From Clostridium sp. SCN 57-10 (lineage in GTDB: Bacteria > Bacillota > Clostridia > Oscillospirales > Butyricicoccaceae), in assembly GCA_001725215.1 (NCBI GenBank), contig MEFT01000001.1, forward strand, positions 1-24,064: 24,064 nt of DNA, written 5' to 3'. Position numbers and translations under genes: made by a program. Of this stretch, positions 1-6,137 are shown piece after piece. The notes beneath the pieces are model-generated. The model made no database searches and was not told the origin of the DNA. It saw only the letters and a list, made by a program, of their open reading frames with translations. Each line of letters opens with the position of its first letter. Position 1 is the first letter of the stretch.

Positions 1-7
1 CTAGATT

Positions 8-36
8 ATCTTACCACGTTAGCGCGCCGTTGTCAA
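8..36 (-). promoter_or_regulatory. Strong sigma-A promoter firing out of the left edge (proximal of two)
   Basis: Read on the minus strand there is a perfect -35 TTGACA (31-36), a 17-base spacer and a -10 TAAGAT (8-13), preceded by TG one base upstream (extended -10). Transcription would start at about position 1 and leave the window. No gene inside the window is served by it. Its near-consensus form and the second promoter 96 bases upstream suggest a stable-RNA operon beyond the edge, which is an inference. Confidence 0.75.
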
Positions 37-48
37 GCACTTTTTTCA

Positions 49-74
49 CTCGATTTTCGTGCTCGCTTTTCGTG
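49..74. repeat. Tandem 13-bp repeat between two promoters
   Basis: Two adjacent copies of CTCG(A/C)TTTTCGTG occupy 49-61 and 62-74 and differ at one base. They lie just upstream of the proximal outward promoter. They may be a regulator site or simply duplicated upstream-promoter sequence; the sequence does not decide. Confidence 0.6.
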
Positions 75-103
75 TTCCGCCGCTCACTCGAGACAGCTTG
101 TTT

Positions 104-132
104 ATAATAACCTTTTCTTTTGCATTTGTCAA
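104..132 (-). promoter_or_regulatory. Strong sigma-A promoter firing out of the left edge (distal of two)
   Basis: On the minus strand TTGACA (127-132), a 17-base spacer and TATTAT (104-109) form a near-consensus vegetative promoter. It lies between the end of spoIIR (173) and the second promoter at 8-36 and points the same way. The T/A-rich stretch just upstream (about 133-170 on the plus strand) could act as an UP element. Tandem promoters of this quality are typical of rRNA operons. Confidence 0.75.
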
Positions 133-172
133 CCCGTTTTTCCGTTTTTTCGCAAGTTTTGTTTTACCCCTC

Positions 173-757
173 TCAGAGCCACGCTTTAAGCTTCTCCCAA
201 AGCTCCGTCAGTTTGAAGCGTACGACGTACTTTGTGCCGTTACCGCTGATGAACCCGATCTCGTCTTCCGTAAGTCCGGCTTGCTGCGCGATCGCTTCGA
301 CTTCCTGCTGGGTTGCGCCCGTACAAAGCGGCGGGAACATGACACACCACCAGTTGCGGCCCTTGCCCTCGCCGATGATTACGCGTACGGCATCATACTG
401 CCCCGCCGGCAAAGCGAAACCTTGATAGACGCGCGTATCAAAGTACATACGGCACCGCTCCGCTGTAACGGTATAGGTATACCCATTTTCGTTTACGATA
501 CACTGCGCCGCTTCGCAAATCTGGGAGCACTCTGCCTCGCCCATCGTTTTATCTAAACCCAGCCGCTCGCTTTCACGCAGCACCGCATCGCGGACCTTCA
601 GCTTAAGCGCCTGGTCTTCGGCCGAGTCGGAGTTTGCGATGACATGAAGACGCACGAGCTTCTGCGCGATCTCTTCGCCCGCGCGTGCGTTACCCGCAAG
701 CACCATACACGCCATAACGCCGGCAAGTAGCGCCAGTTCGATTCTCTTCCACTTCAT
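173..757 (-). CDS. spoIIR: Stage II sporulation protein R
   Basis: The protein has 194 residues with an N-terminal hydrophobic signal/anchor (about residues 6-26) ending in a possible AxA cleavage site. It then shows the SpoIIR hallmarks: LHVIANSDS near residue 37, followed by DQALKLKVRDAVL, and a central LPAGQYDAVRVIIGEGKGRN stretch followed by WWCVMFPPLC. In Bacillus this family is made in the forespore, is secreted into the intermembrane space and triggers SpoIIGA to process pro-sigma-E in the mother cell. The start has an AAGGCGGG ribosome site about 9 bases upstream. A 71-base gap from ispE contains a forespore-like promoter, so it is probably transcribed on its own. The gene identifies the organism as an endospore former, at least genetically. 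Confidence 0.95.
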   Translation of the reverse strand: MKWKRIELALLAGVMACMVLAGNARAGEEIAQKLVRLHVIANSDSAEDQALKLKVRDAVLRESERLGLDKTMGEAECSQICEAAQCIVNENGYTYTVTAERCRMYFDTRVYQGFALPAGQYDAVRVIIGEGKGRNWWCVMFPPLCTGATQQEVEAIAQQAGLTEDEIGFISGNGTKYVVRFKLTELWEKLKAWL

Positions 758-788
758 AAAAATACCCGCCTTACCGAAATGATAGTTT

Positions 789-818
789 CAGTATGGACGG
801 GCATTTACCATTTTATTC
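789..818 (-). promoter_or_regulatory. Putative forespore (sigma-G/sigma-F type) promoter of spoIIR
   Basis: On the minus strand GAATA (814-818), exactly 18 bases and CATACTG (789-795) fit the Bacillus sigma-G pattern gMATR-N18-CATnMTA except for the last base. The start codon of spoIIR lies about 32 bases downstream. spoIIR is known to be forespore-transcribed in Bacillus, by sigma-F and weakly by sigma-G; the two sigmas recognise overlapping sites. The assignment is by pattern only. Confidence 0.5.
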
Positions 819-828
819 AATTTTTATC

Positions 829-1716
829 TCATTCGCGCCGCACAGGGTCAAGCTGTGCGACAGGACGCACGCGAAACACCTCACGCCACCGCTTTTTCAG
901 CTCTGCTTCGGCATGCTGTGCCGCCGCATCGTGCTCAAAAATGCCGAGCACCGCCGAACCAGACCCGCTCATCACGGCTCCCTGCGCGCCCAACGAAAGC
1001 AACTGCGCTTTGATCTCGCCGATGCGGGGACGCTCGACAAACAGTGGCGGTTCCATCGTATTGCCGAGCGAGCGCGCAACGCCCGCCGTGTCGCCGCCGC
1101 GCATTGCGGCAAGCAGCGGCTCAATCGGATACGGCGGTGGCGCATCGCGATATGCGTCCACCAGCTCATACGCCCGCTTGGTTGACACCGATATGGGCGG
1201 CTTGCAGATGACGATCGGACAATCGGGCATGGCGTCCACCTGCGTCAGCTCCTCCCCGATACCTTCGGCAAGCATCGCGCCGCCCCGCATGCAGAACGGC
1301 ACGTCGGCGCCGAGCGACAATGCAAGCGCCATCAGCCGTTCATCGGTCAACACACCCGGATAGAGTGCGGACAAGATGCGCAGCACCGCCGCTGCGTCCG
1401 TACTTCCGCCCGCCATGCCTGCGCCAACAGGAATGGTTTTTTTAATATGAATCGCAAGCCCCGGGCATGGCATGCCCGCCGCGTCGAAAAACGATTCGGC
1501 GGCGCGCCATGCAAGGTTACGTCTGTCGCGCGGAAGCCAAGGCAAATTACAGCCGAGCACAATGCCTCCGCCCTCCGTCGGGCGCACGAGCACGCGGTCA
1601 TATAGGGAAACGGTTTGCATGACCGAGCGCAGCGTATGATATCCGTCTTCGCGCCGCCCCATAATATTGAGTATCAAATTGATTTTTGCGGGGGTATCGA
1701 CAAACATTCCACGCAT
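829..1716 (-). CDS. ispE: 4-diphosphocytidyl-2-C-methyl-D-erythritol kinase
   Basis: This GHMP-family kinase phosphorylates the 2-hydroxyl of CDP-methylerythritol in the MEP isoprenoid pathway. With the start at 1716 it has 295 residues, normal for IspE. Visible motifs are PAKINL with the conserved Lys (residue 11), the ATP-binding PVGAGMAGGSTDAAA (96-110) and GADVPFC with the catalytic Asp (138). The open frame extends upstream to 1752, but that would overlap the DUF362 gene. GAGGAA lies four bases before the ATG at 1716, and that start sits 8 bases after the DUF362 stop, so I chose it. A second ATG at 1707 is too far from the ribosome site. It is the third gene of the PHP-DUF362-ispE operon. 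Confidence 0.95.
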   Translation of the reverse strand: MRGMFVDTPAKINLILNIMGRREDGYHTLRSVMQTVSLYDRVLVRPTEGGGIVLGCNLPWLPRDRRNLAWRAAESFFDAAGMPCPGLAIHIKKTIPVGAGMAGGSTDAAAVLRILSALYPGVLTDERLMALALSLGADVPFCMRGGAMLAEGIGEELTQVDAMPDCPIVICKPPISVSTKRAYELVDAYRDAPPPYPIEPLLAAMRGGDTAGVARSLGNTMEPPLFVERPRIGEIKAQLLSLGAQGAVMSGSGSAVLGIFEHDAAAQHAEAELKKRWREVFRVRPVAQLDPVRRE

Positions 1717-1724
1717 TCTATTCC

Positions 1725-2837
1725 TCACAGTTCCACAGCTTTGATGGGGCACAGCTCATGGCAGCAATAGCAGCGAATGCACGCGCGGCGATCGATCGAC
1801 GCTTTCCCGCCTTTCACGACAATCGCATGCACAGGGCAGGCACGAGCGCAGTCGCCGCAGCCAACGCAGCGCTCGGTCATCTTCGGCGCCGGAATCAGCG
1901 CCCGCTGAAGCGGGGCGCGAATCAGGCGGGGCAAATAGTTGAGGAACGACAGATTGCTTGTACCGCCGGCCACCGCAGGGATGAACGGATCTGCCAGCGG
2001 CGGCACGACGTCGCCCAAATAAGTCAGCTCGGCCGCCGTACGCGGCACAAGACCGATCTGCCACGCGTGGTTATGAATGGGCGCACGCTCGGGCAGCAGC
2101 CCCGCGATATGCATCGCCGCCAGATCGGCGGCAAACGGGTTCTTTGACGCGATCAGTACGCCCGCCTTGCGCACGCGTCCGCCCGAAGGGCCTTTACCGT
2201 CCATGCCCTCTACGCCGTCGATGATGCAAAACGACGGCGTGACGACGCGACACAGATCAATGATCATGCGGCAAAAATCCTCTTTATCGGGCAGCTCGGA
2301 ATGATACTTTGCCTTCGTCAGTCCCGGCACCACGCCATACAGGTTTTTCACCGCGCCTGTGAAATAGGTCATCATGTGCGTCTTCATCTTGGCAAGACTG
2401 ATAACAACATCGGCTTCCGCTACCGGCGTGATGATATCAAACGCGCGCGGCGCGAAGCCGTCATAATTGACGCGCCGGTGCGTGAAATCGTGGTTAAGCC
2501 GCGCGCCCGAACGGCGCGCCGCCTCTTCCATCCCGCAGGCGCGATAAACACGGGAAACATAAAAATCATTATATGGCCCACCAGGGCTGTCCGCAATGGT
2601 AACGACGGCGCCCGCTTCGACGAAAAGCTCAGCCGTCGCCGCAACCAGCTCGGGGTGCGTCGTCGTGCCCTCTCCCGGCATGCGCGCCATCAGCAGATTG
2701 GGCTTAATGAGCACGCGGTTTCCACCGCGCAGAAACGCACCCGCTCCGCCAAACCGGTCAAAAATATCGCGCACTGTTTTCTTGATTTCTTCCGTCTCGT
2801 AGCTTGCGCAGGCCGCCGTGACAACCGACTGCTCCAT
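1725..2837 (-). CDS. DUF362 domain protein with two C-terminal [4Fe-4S] clusters
   Basis: The product has 370 residues. Residues 1-300 form a DUF362 domain (KPNLL at 45, SLAKMKTH near 147, GAVKNLYG near 161), a family of unknown biochemical role. Residues 320-370 are a two-cluster ferredoxin module: C324-x2-C327-x2-C330-x3-C334-P and C353-x2-C356-x2-C359-x3-C363-P. It lacks a signal peptide and is probably cytoplasmic and redox-active. The start at 2837 has a strong GGAGG seven bases upstream; the longer frame to 2864 would overlap the preceding gene more. It overlaps the stop region of the PHP gene by a few bases around its ribosome site, so translation may be coupled. Its link to ispE or to histidinol phosphatase is not understood. 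Confidence 0.88.
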   Translation of the reverse strand: MEQSVVTAACASYETEEIKKTVRDIFDRFGGAGAFLRGGNRVLIKPNLLMARMPGEGTTTHPELVAATAELFVEAGAVVTIADSPGGPYNDFYVSRVYRACGMEEAARRSGARLNHDFTHRRVNYDGFAPRAFDIITPVAEADVVISLAKMKTHMMTYFTGAVKNLYGVVPGLTKAKYHSELPDKEDFCRMIIDLCRVVTPSFCIIDGVEGMDGKGPSGGRVRKAGVLIASKNPFAADLAAMHIAGLLPERAPIHNHAWQIGLVPRTAAELTYLGDVVPPLADPFIPAVAGGTSNLSFLNYLPRLIRAPLQRALIPAPKMTERCVGCGDCARACPVHAIVVKGGKASIDRRACIRCYCCHELCPIKAVEL

Positions 2838-2845
2838 ACTTCCTC

Positions 2846-3655
2846 CTATGGCAGCGGCACGCAATGCGGCGTGCGCTGTTCAAAATAAGTCAAATAGCGA
2901 AAGCCCGCCGCATGCAGCAGCTCATACGCTTCATCCATGTTGGCCGCAAGATCGCCCGTTCGGTGCGCGTCGCTGCCGACCGTGACATATTCGCCGCCGA
3001 GCGCACGGTAACGCGCGAAAACCCATTGCAGATGCCCGAGTGAGCCGATCCACCTGCGGCACGCCGTCGTGTTTAGCTCAAGCGCCACGCCAGTTTCAAC
3101 CATGCGGCGCAGCAGCTCATCAAACACGTCGCGCCAAGGCGTCAAATCGACTTTGTTCAGCTGTCCGCCCATCACGCGCAGCGCATAATCAATATGCCCA
3201 AGTGTGTCAAATTGCGGCTGCTTAAGCAGCTCGAGATGCTCTGCATAATAGTCGTCGAGCACCGCACGGCAAACGGCGGGGCTTGTATAATCAATATGAT
3301 AAATATCTCGGTCGGGGCGCAGTCCGTGCAGCGAGCCGATGACCACGTCAAAGCTGTTCTTACGTAAAAACGCTTCGCATTCCGCAGGCTCCGCGTGCGG
3401 CTGACCGATCTCGATGCCGTAAAGAAGCTTGATGCACGGCTGCGATTGACGCGCCTGCGCAAATTCGTCCGCGCGCCGCGCGGCGTGCAGTTCATAATAA
3501 TCTTTCCCGCCGGGCTCGACATAATCATAATGCTCGGTCACGGCGAGCATGCGCACATTCTTTTCCCGTGCCGCCTCGCACAGCTCGCGCAGCGTACACC
3601 GCCCGTCTATGGAGCAGTCCGTGTGCGTGTGCGTATCCATATAATTCACAGGCAT
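2846..3655 (-). CDS. PHP-family phosphoesterase, histidinol-phosphatase (HisK/HisJ) type
   Basis: The product has 269 residues with the metal-binding signatures of the PHP domain: DTHTHTDCS with H9 and H11, TEHYD with H42, YGIEIG (Glu), GSLHG (His), GHIDYALRV and a C-terminal GSDAHRTGD. This fits the histidinol-phosphatase HisJ/HisK family, which hydrolyses histidinol phosphate in histidine synthesis. No other his gene is in the window, so the substrate is an inference from family; some PHP proteins act on other phosphate esters. The start has GAGGAAAGAGG just upstream. It is the first gene of a minus-strand operon with the DUF362 protein and ispE. Confidence 0.85.
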   Translation of the reverse strand: MPVNYMDTHTHTDCSIDGRCTLRELCEAAREKNVRMLAVTEHYDYVEPGGKDYYELHAARRADEFAQARQSQPCIKLLYGIEIGQPHAEPAECEAFLRKNSFDVVIGSLHGLRPDRDIYHIDYTSPAVCRAVLDDYYAEHLELLKQPQFDTLGHIDYALRVMGGQLNKVDLTPWRDVFDELLRRMVETGVALELNTTACRRWIGSLGHLQWVFARYRALGGEYVTVGSDAHRTGDLAANMDEAYELLHAAGFRYLTYFEQRTPHCVPLP

Positions 3656-3679
3656 GCCTCTTTCCTCTATGCTGGCATC

Positions 3680-3708
3680 ATTTTAACACAGTTTTTGAAA
3701 AGATGAAA
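3680..3708 (-). promoter_or_regulatory. Promoter of the PHP-DUF362-ispE operon
   Basis: On the minus strand an extended -10 (TG, one base, TAAAAT at 3680-3685) is followed by the PHP start codon about 25 bases downstream. The -35 at 17-base spacing is weak (TTTCAT, 3703-3708), so the extended -10 probably does most of the work. Confidence 0.5.
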
Positions 3709-3774
3709 TCCCCCGTGCATGATTCTACCTTGAAATGGACATTCTATTGTAAAACATCGGAAAGGATGGCTTTC

Positions 3775-3981
3775 ATGCTGAGAAAATTGGCTCTTGTGCT
3801 TGTCATTATCGGCGCACTCAACTGGGGCAGCATCGGAATTTTCGGCTTTGATTTTGTCGGCGCGCTGTTCGGCGGGCAGGCTGCGGTAATCAGCCGCGTT
3901 ATTTTCACATTAGTCGGCATTTCGGGACTGGCCTGCATTCCGCAGCTGTTCGATGACGACCATGACGACCACGTAGACTAA
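3775..3981 (+). CDS. DUF378 small membrane protein
   Basis: This 68-residue protein begins MLRKLALVLVIIGALNWGSI and has two hydrophobic segments (about 4-26 and 36-58). The GALNWG motif and the size are typical of DUF378, a family of unknown function often found near stress or envelope genes. The C-terminus is strongly acidic with several Asp and His residues (DDDHDDH), which could bind metal, though this is only a guess. I chose the ATG at 3775 because AAAGGATGG ends 6 bases before it; another in-frame ATG at 3766 has poorer spacing. It stands alone, between a divergent operon and a terminator. A weak TTGAAA-17-CATGAT candidate promoter lies at 3695-3723. Confidence 0.8.
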   Translation: MLRKLALVLVIIGALNWGSIGIFGFDFVGALFGGQAAVISRVIFTLVGISGLACIPQLFDDDHDDHVD

Positions 3982-3994
3982 TCTCGTTCAGAGT

Positions 3995-4023
3995 AAAAGG
4001 AGAGGCTTGCCTCTCCTTTTTTC
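3995..4023 (+). terminator. Intrinsic terminator after the DUF378 gene
   Basis: AAAAGGAGAGG (3995-4005) pairs perfectly with CCTCTCCTTTT (4010-4020) around a four-base loop and is followed by TTTTTTC. The arms carry A and T tracts, so it may work in both directions. Confidence 0.85.
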
Positions 4024-4033
4024 GTAGTTCTGC

Positions 4034-4062
4034 TTTCAAGGCATATGGCAGTGTGGTATAAT
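4034..4062 (+). promoter_or_regulatory. Promoter of the SDR gene
   Basis: A perfect -10 TATAAT (4057-4062) with TGG directly before it (extended -10) follows a weak -35 TTTCAA (4034-4039) at 17-base spacing. The expected start of transcription is about 15 bases before the ATG at 4084. Confidence 0.75.
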
Positions 4063-4083
4063 ATGCCCAAAGGGAGGCGTGCT

Positions 4084-4818
4084 ATGGCAAAGACGGTTTT
4101 GATTACGGGCGCATCGCGGGGAATCGGACTGGAAACGGCGCGCGTGTTTGCGCGCGAGAGATACGCGGTGGGTATTCATTACTTTCGTGGCGACGCCGCG
4201 GCGCATGCGCTCGAACGTGAGTTGCGTGCCGCCGGCTGCGATGTCGCGTGCTTTTGCGCAGATCTGCGCGACGGAAAACAGGTGACGCAGTTGATTCAGG
4301 ACGCACTGTCACGCTTCGGCCATCTGGACGCGCTGGTATGCAACGCGGGCGTCGCGGCGCAGCGGCTGCTGACCGATACGGACGACGCGCTGTGGGACGA
4401 AGTGTTTGACGTAAACGTCAAAAGCATATTCCGCCTGTGCCGTGCCGCGCTTCCGCACATGATCGCGCGGCGGGCGGGCGCCATCGTCACCGTTTCCTCT
4501 ATTTGGGGGCTTTCGGGCGCGTCGTGCGAAGTCGCCTATTCGTCATCCAAGGCTGCTGTCATAGGATTAACACGCGCGCTCGCGCGTGAGGTCGGGCCGA
4601 GCGGCATCACCGTCAACTGTGTGGCACCCGGTGTAACGCTTACCGATATGTGCGCGCCGCTCGGTGCAGAAACGCTTGACGCGCTGCGCGAGGAAACGCC
4701 GCTCGGGGTGCTGGGGCAGCCGCGCGACATGGCGGAGGCCATCTATTTTCTTGCGTCCGACCGTGCACGCTTTATCACGGGGCAGGTGCTCAGCCCAAAC
4801 GGGGGCATGATGGTTTAA
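4084..4818 (+). CDS. SDR-family oxidoreductase, FabG-like
   Basis: This 244-residue classical short-chain dehydrogenase/reductase has the NAD(P)-binding TGASRGIG (8-15), NAG (87-89) and the catalytic Ser139, Tyr152 and Lys156 (YSSSK). The C-terminal ITGQVLSPNGG is typical of the 3-oxoacyl-ACP reductase group. It may reduce 3-oxoacyl-ACP in fatty-acid synthesis, but no other fab gene is nearby, so the substrate is open. The frame extends to 4045, but the extended -10 lies inside that stretch and AGGGAGG precedes the ATG at 4084, which therefore is the start. It appears to be monocistronic. Confidence 0.9.
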   Translation: MAKTVLITGASRGIGLETARVFARERYAVGIHYFRGDAAAHALERELRAAGCDVACFCADLRDGKQVTQLIQDALSRFGHLDALVCNAGVAAQRLLTDTDDALWDEVFDVNVKSIFRLCRAALPHMIARRAGAIVTVSSIWGLSGASCEVAYSSSKAAVIGLTRALAREVGPSGITVNCVAPGVTLTDMCAPLGAETLDALREETPLGVLGQPRDMAEAIYFLASDRARFITGQVLSPNGGMMV

Positions 4819-4834
4819 CGCGCAGAAATTTACT

Positions 4835-4863
4835 TTGACATTGCCCGGCAGGCATGATATGCT
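4835..4863 (+). promoter_or_regulatory. Promoter of the cobalamin-riboswitch operon
   Basis: A perfect -35 TTGACA (4835-4840), 17 bases and -10 TATGCT (4858-4863) with TGA before it. It begins 16 bases after the SDR stop and would start the riboswitch transcript at about 4870. Confidence 0.75.
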
Positions 4864-4875
4864 TGCTATGATAAC

Positions 4876-4990
4876 TGAATATGCGCTTTGCAGGGGAATC
4901 GGGTGAAAATCCCGAACGATGTGGTCACTGTAAAAGGCTTTTGCCTTAAGTCAGGTTACCTGCACTGCGTGGGAACGGGCTTCCGTACAA
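4876..4990 (+). ncRNA. Cobalamin riboswitch
   Basis: The B12-box features are all visible in order: AGGGGAATCGGGTGAAAATC (4892-4911), then CCGAACG, GGTCACTGTAA (4922-4932) and GTCAGGTTACCTGCA (4950-4964). TGCAGG (4889-4894) pairs with CCTGCA (4959-4964) and a further helix 4882-4886/4967-4971 closes the core. A short hairpin at 4975-4986 follows. The element is compact, without a long peripheral domain. It lies in the leader of a DUF4430 protein and an ECF S component, which fits repression of corrinoid uptake when cobalamin is plentiful. Whether it prefers adenosyl- or aquo-cobalamin cannot be read from the sequence. Confidence 0.88.
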
Positions 4991-5021
4991 AGCCGAACAT
5001 TCCGCTCTGCCATGCAGATTG

Positions 5022-5056
5022 ATGTCCGCTTTGAACGAAGCGGACATTTTATTTTT
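5022..5056 (+). terminator. Leader terminator, the riboswitch expression platform
   Basis: ATGTCCGCTT (5022-5031) pairs with AAGCGGACAT (5038-5047) around a 6-base loop, followed by TTTATTTTT. It sits between the riboswitch and the ribosome site at 5057. The TCCGCT of its left arm (5025-5030) also occurs at 5001-5006, so the upstream copy could pair with the right arm and act as the antiterminator. Confidence 0.82.
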
Positions 5057-5068
5057 AGGAGAATGTAC

Positions 5069-5467
5069 ATGAACAAGCAAACCAAAAAACTGATCATCGC
5101 GGCCGTTGCGCTCATCCTCGCGGCCGCCGCCCTCTTTTTCCTCTACCGCACATTTGCACCGGGCACGCAAGCCGGAATGAAGAACATCACCGTTACCGTC
5201 GTTCACGCCGACAAAACGTCGCGCGACTTCGAATACAAGACCGATAAAGAGTTCCTCGGCCAGGTCATCACCGAAAGCGGACTTGTGACGGGCGAAATCG
5301 GCACATACGGCATGTTCATCACCGCGGCAGACGGCGAGACCGCAGACAGTTCTAAGCAGCAGTGGTGGTGCCTGACGCGCGGCGGCGGTCAGGTGGATAC
5401 CTCCGCCGACCTTACCCCTATCGCAGACGGCGAGCACTACGAGCTGACGCTGACCGTCGGCTATTAA
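5069..5467 (+). CDS. Membrane-anchored DUF4430 protein, likely corrinoid-binding
   Basis: This 132-residue protein has a Lys-rich start, one hydrophobic segment (about 8-26) acting as signal anchor, and a DUF4430 domain from about residue 38, with QQWWCLTRGGG typical of that fold. DUF4430 is related to the C-terminal domain of transcobalamin and intrinsic factor. The domain should face outside. Under a cobalamin riboswitch and 3 bases before an ECF S component, it probably captures corrinoids at the surface, which is an inference. The start at 5069 is set by AGGAGA seven bases upstream; an open frame from 5012 would run through the terminator. Confidence 0.85.
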   Translation: MNKQTKKLIIAAVALILAAAALFFLYRTFAPGTQAGMKNITVTVVHADKTSRDFEYKTDKEFLGQVITESGLVTGEIGTYGMFITAADGETADSSKQQWWCLTRGGGQVDTSADLTPIADGEHYELTLTVGY

Positions 5468-5470
5468 GCC

Positions 5471-5965
5471 ATGAAGGCGCGCGAGCTGATTTCGATGGCC
5501 TTTCTCGCCGCCATCGCCTTTGCCGGGCAGGTGGCGCTTGCTTCCCTGCCCAACATCGAGATCGTGACCCTTCTTTTCATGCTTTACACCATGGTGTGCG
5601 GCAAACGCGTTTTTGCCGTCATCTATGTCTTCGTGCTGCTTGAGGGCGTGCTTTACGGTTTCGGCCTTTGGTGGTTTTCCTACCTGTACGTGTGGAGCAT
5701 CCTCGCCTTTATCGTGCTTCTTCTGCGGCGCAACCGCTCGGTCGTGTTTTGGGCTGTCGTTTCCGGCGCGTTCGGCTTATGCTTCGGTGCTCTGTTCGCC
5801 ATTCCTTATCTATTTTCGGGCGGAATCTCGGCCGCGTTTTCCTACTGGATTGCCGGCATCCCTTTTGATCTGATCCATTGTGTCAGCAATGCCGTGCTCG
5901 TGCTCGTGCTTTGGAAGCCGCTGCTCACACTGCTGCAAAACAGTCGCACGCTTAATCCGTCTTAA
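5471..5965 (+). CDS. ECF transporter S component, probably for corrinoids
   Basis: The product has 164 residues and is almost wholly hydrophobic, with five or six membrane segments; MKARELISMAFLAAIAFAGQ at the N-terminus is typical of ECF S components, which bind the vitamin and share an EcfA/A'/T module. No such module is in the window, so it is probably encoded elsewhere (group II arrangement). The cobalamin riboswitch upstream and the DUF4430 partner suggest cobalamin or a precursor as substrate. The gene starts 3 bases after the DUF4430 stop with no clear ribosome site, which suggests translational coupling. Confidence 0.85.
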   Translation: MKARELISMAFLAAIAFAGQVALASLPNIEIVTLLFMLYTMVCGKRVFAVIYVFVLLEGVLYGFGLWWFSYLYVWSILAFIVLLLRRNRSVVFWAVVSGAFGLCFGALFAIPYLFSGGISAAFSYWIAGIPFDLIHCVSNAVLVLVLWKPLLTLLQNSRTLNPS

Positions 5966-5982
5966 ACCCCATCGACACTTTA

Positions 5983-6016
5983 AAAGCGCCGTCGCATTTG
6001 CGGCGGCGCTTTTTGC
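5983..6016 (+). terminator. Intrinsic terminator of the corrinoid-uptake operon
   Basis: AAAGCGCCGTCGC (5983-5995) pairs with GCGGCGGCGCTTT (6000-6012), with one G-U pair, around the loop ATTT. A TTTTT run follows. Confidence 0.88.
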
Positions 6017-6037
6017 TTTAAAGCCCGGATTTGGGTC

Positions 6038-6066
6038 TTGCATTCCGTTCGCCTTTGTGCTACAAT
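6038..6066 (+). promoter_or_regulatory. Promoter of the aspS leader
   Basis: TTGCAT (6038-6043), exactly 17 bases and TACAAT (6061-6066) with TGC before it (extended -10). Transcription should begin at about 6073, giving an mRNA leader of nearly 300 bases before the aspS start codon. Confidence 0.78.
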
Positions 6067-6095
6067 CGTACAAATTCATCCAGAGAGGTATTGCC

Positions 6096-6137
6096 ATGCT
6101 CCGTTTTGCTGCTCCCCGCAAGGACGACGATCGGTAG
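6096..6137 (+). CDS. Leader peptide with three consecutive Asp codons, upstream of aspS
   Basis: A 13-codon ORF starts 23 bases after the predicted transcription start, with GAGAGG about 8 bases before the ATG. It encodes MLRFAAPRKDDDR and stops with TAG. Asp codons GAC GAC GAT occupy 6123-6131, four codons before the stop. The next gene with a clear ribosome site is an aspartyl-tRNA synthetase, and an intrinsic terminator lies between. This is the layout of a ribosome-mediated attenuation leader in which scarcity of charged tRNA-Asp stalls the ribosome. The ORF is short and could be chance; its ribosome site, its Asp run next to an AspRS gene and the competing RNA folds argue against that. 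Confidence 0.6.
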   Translation: MLRFAAPRKDDDR

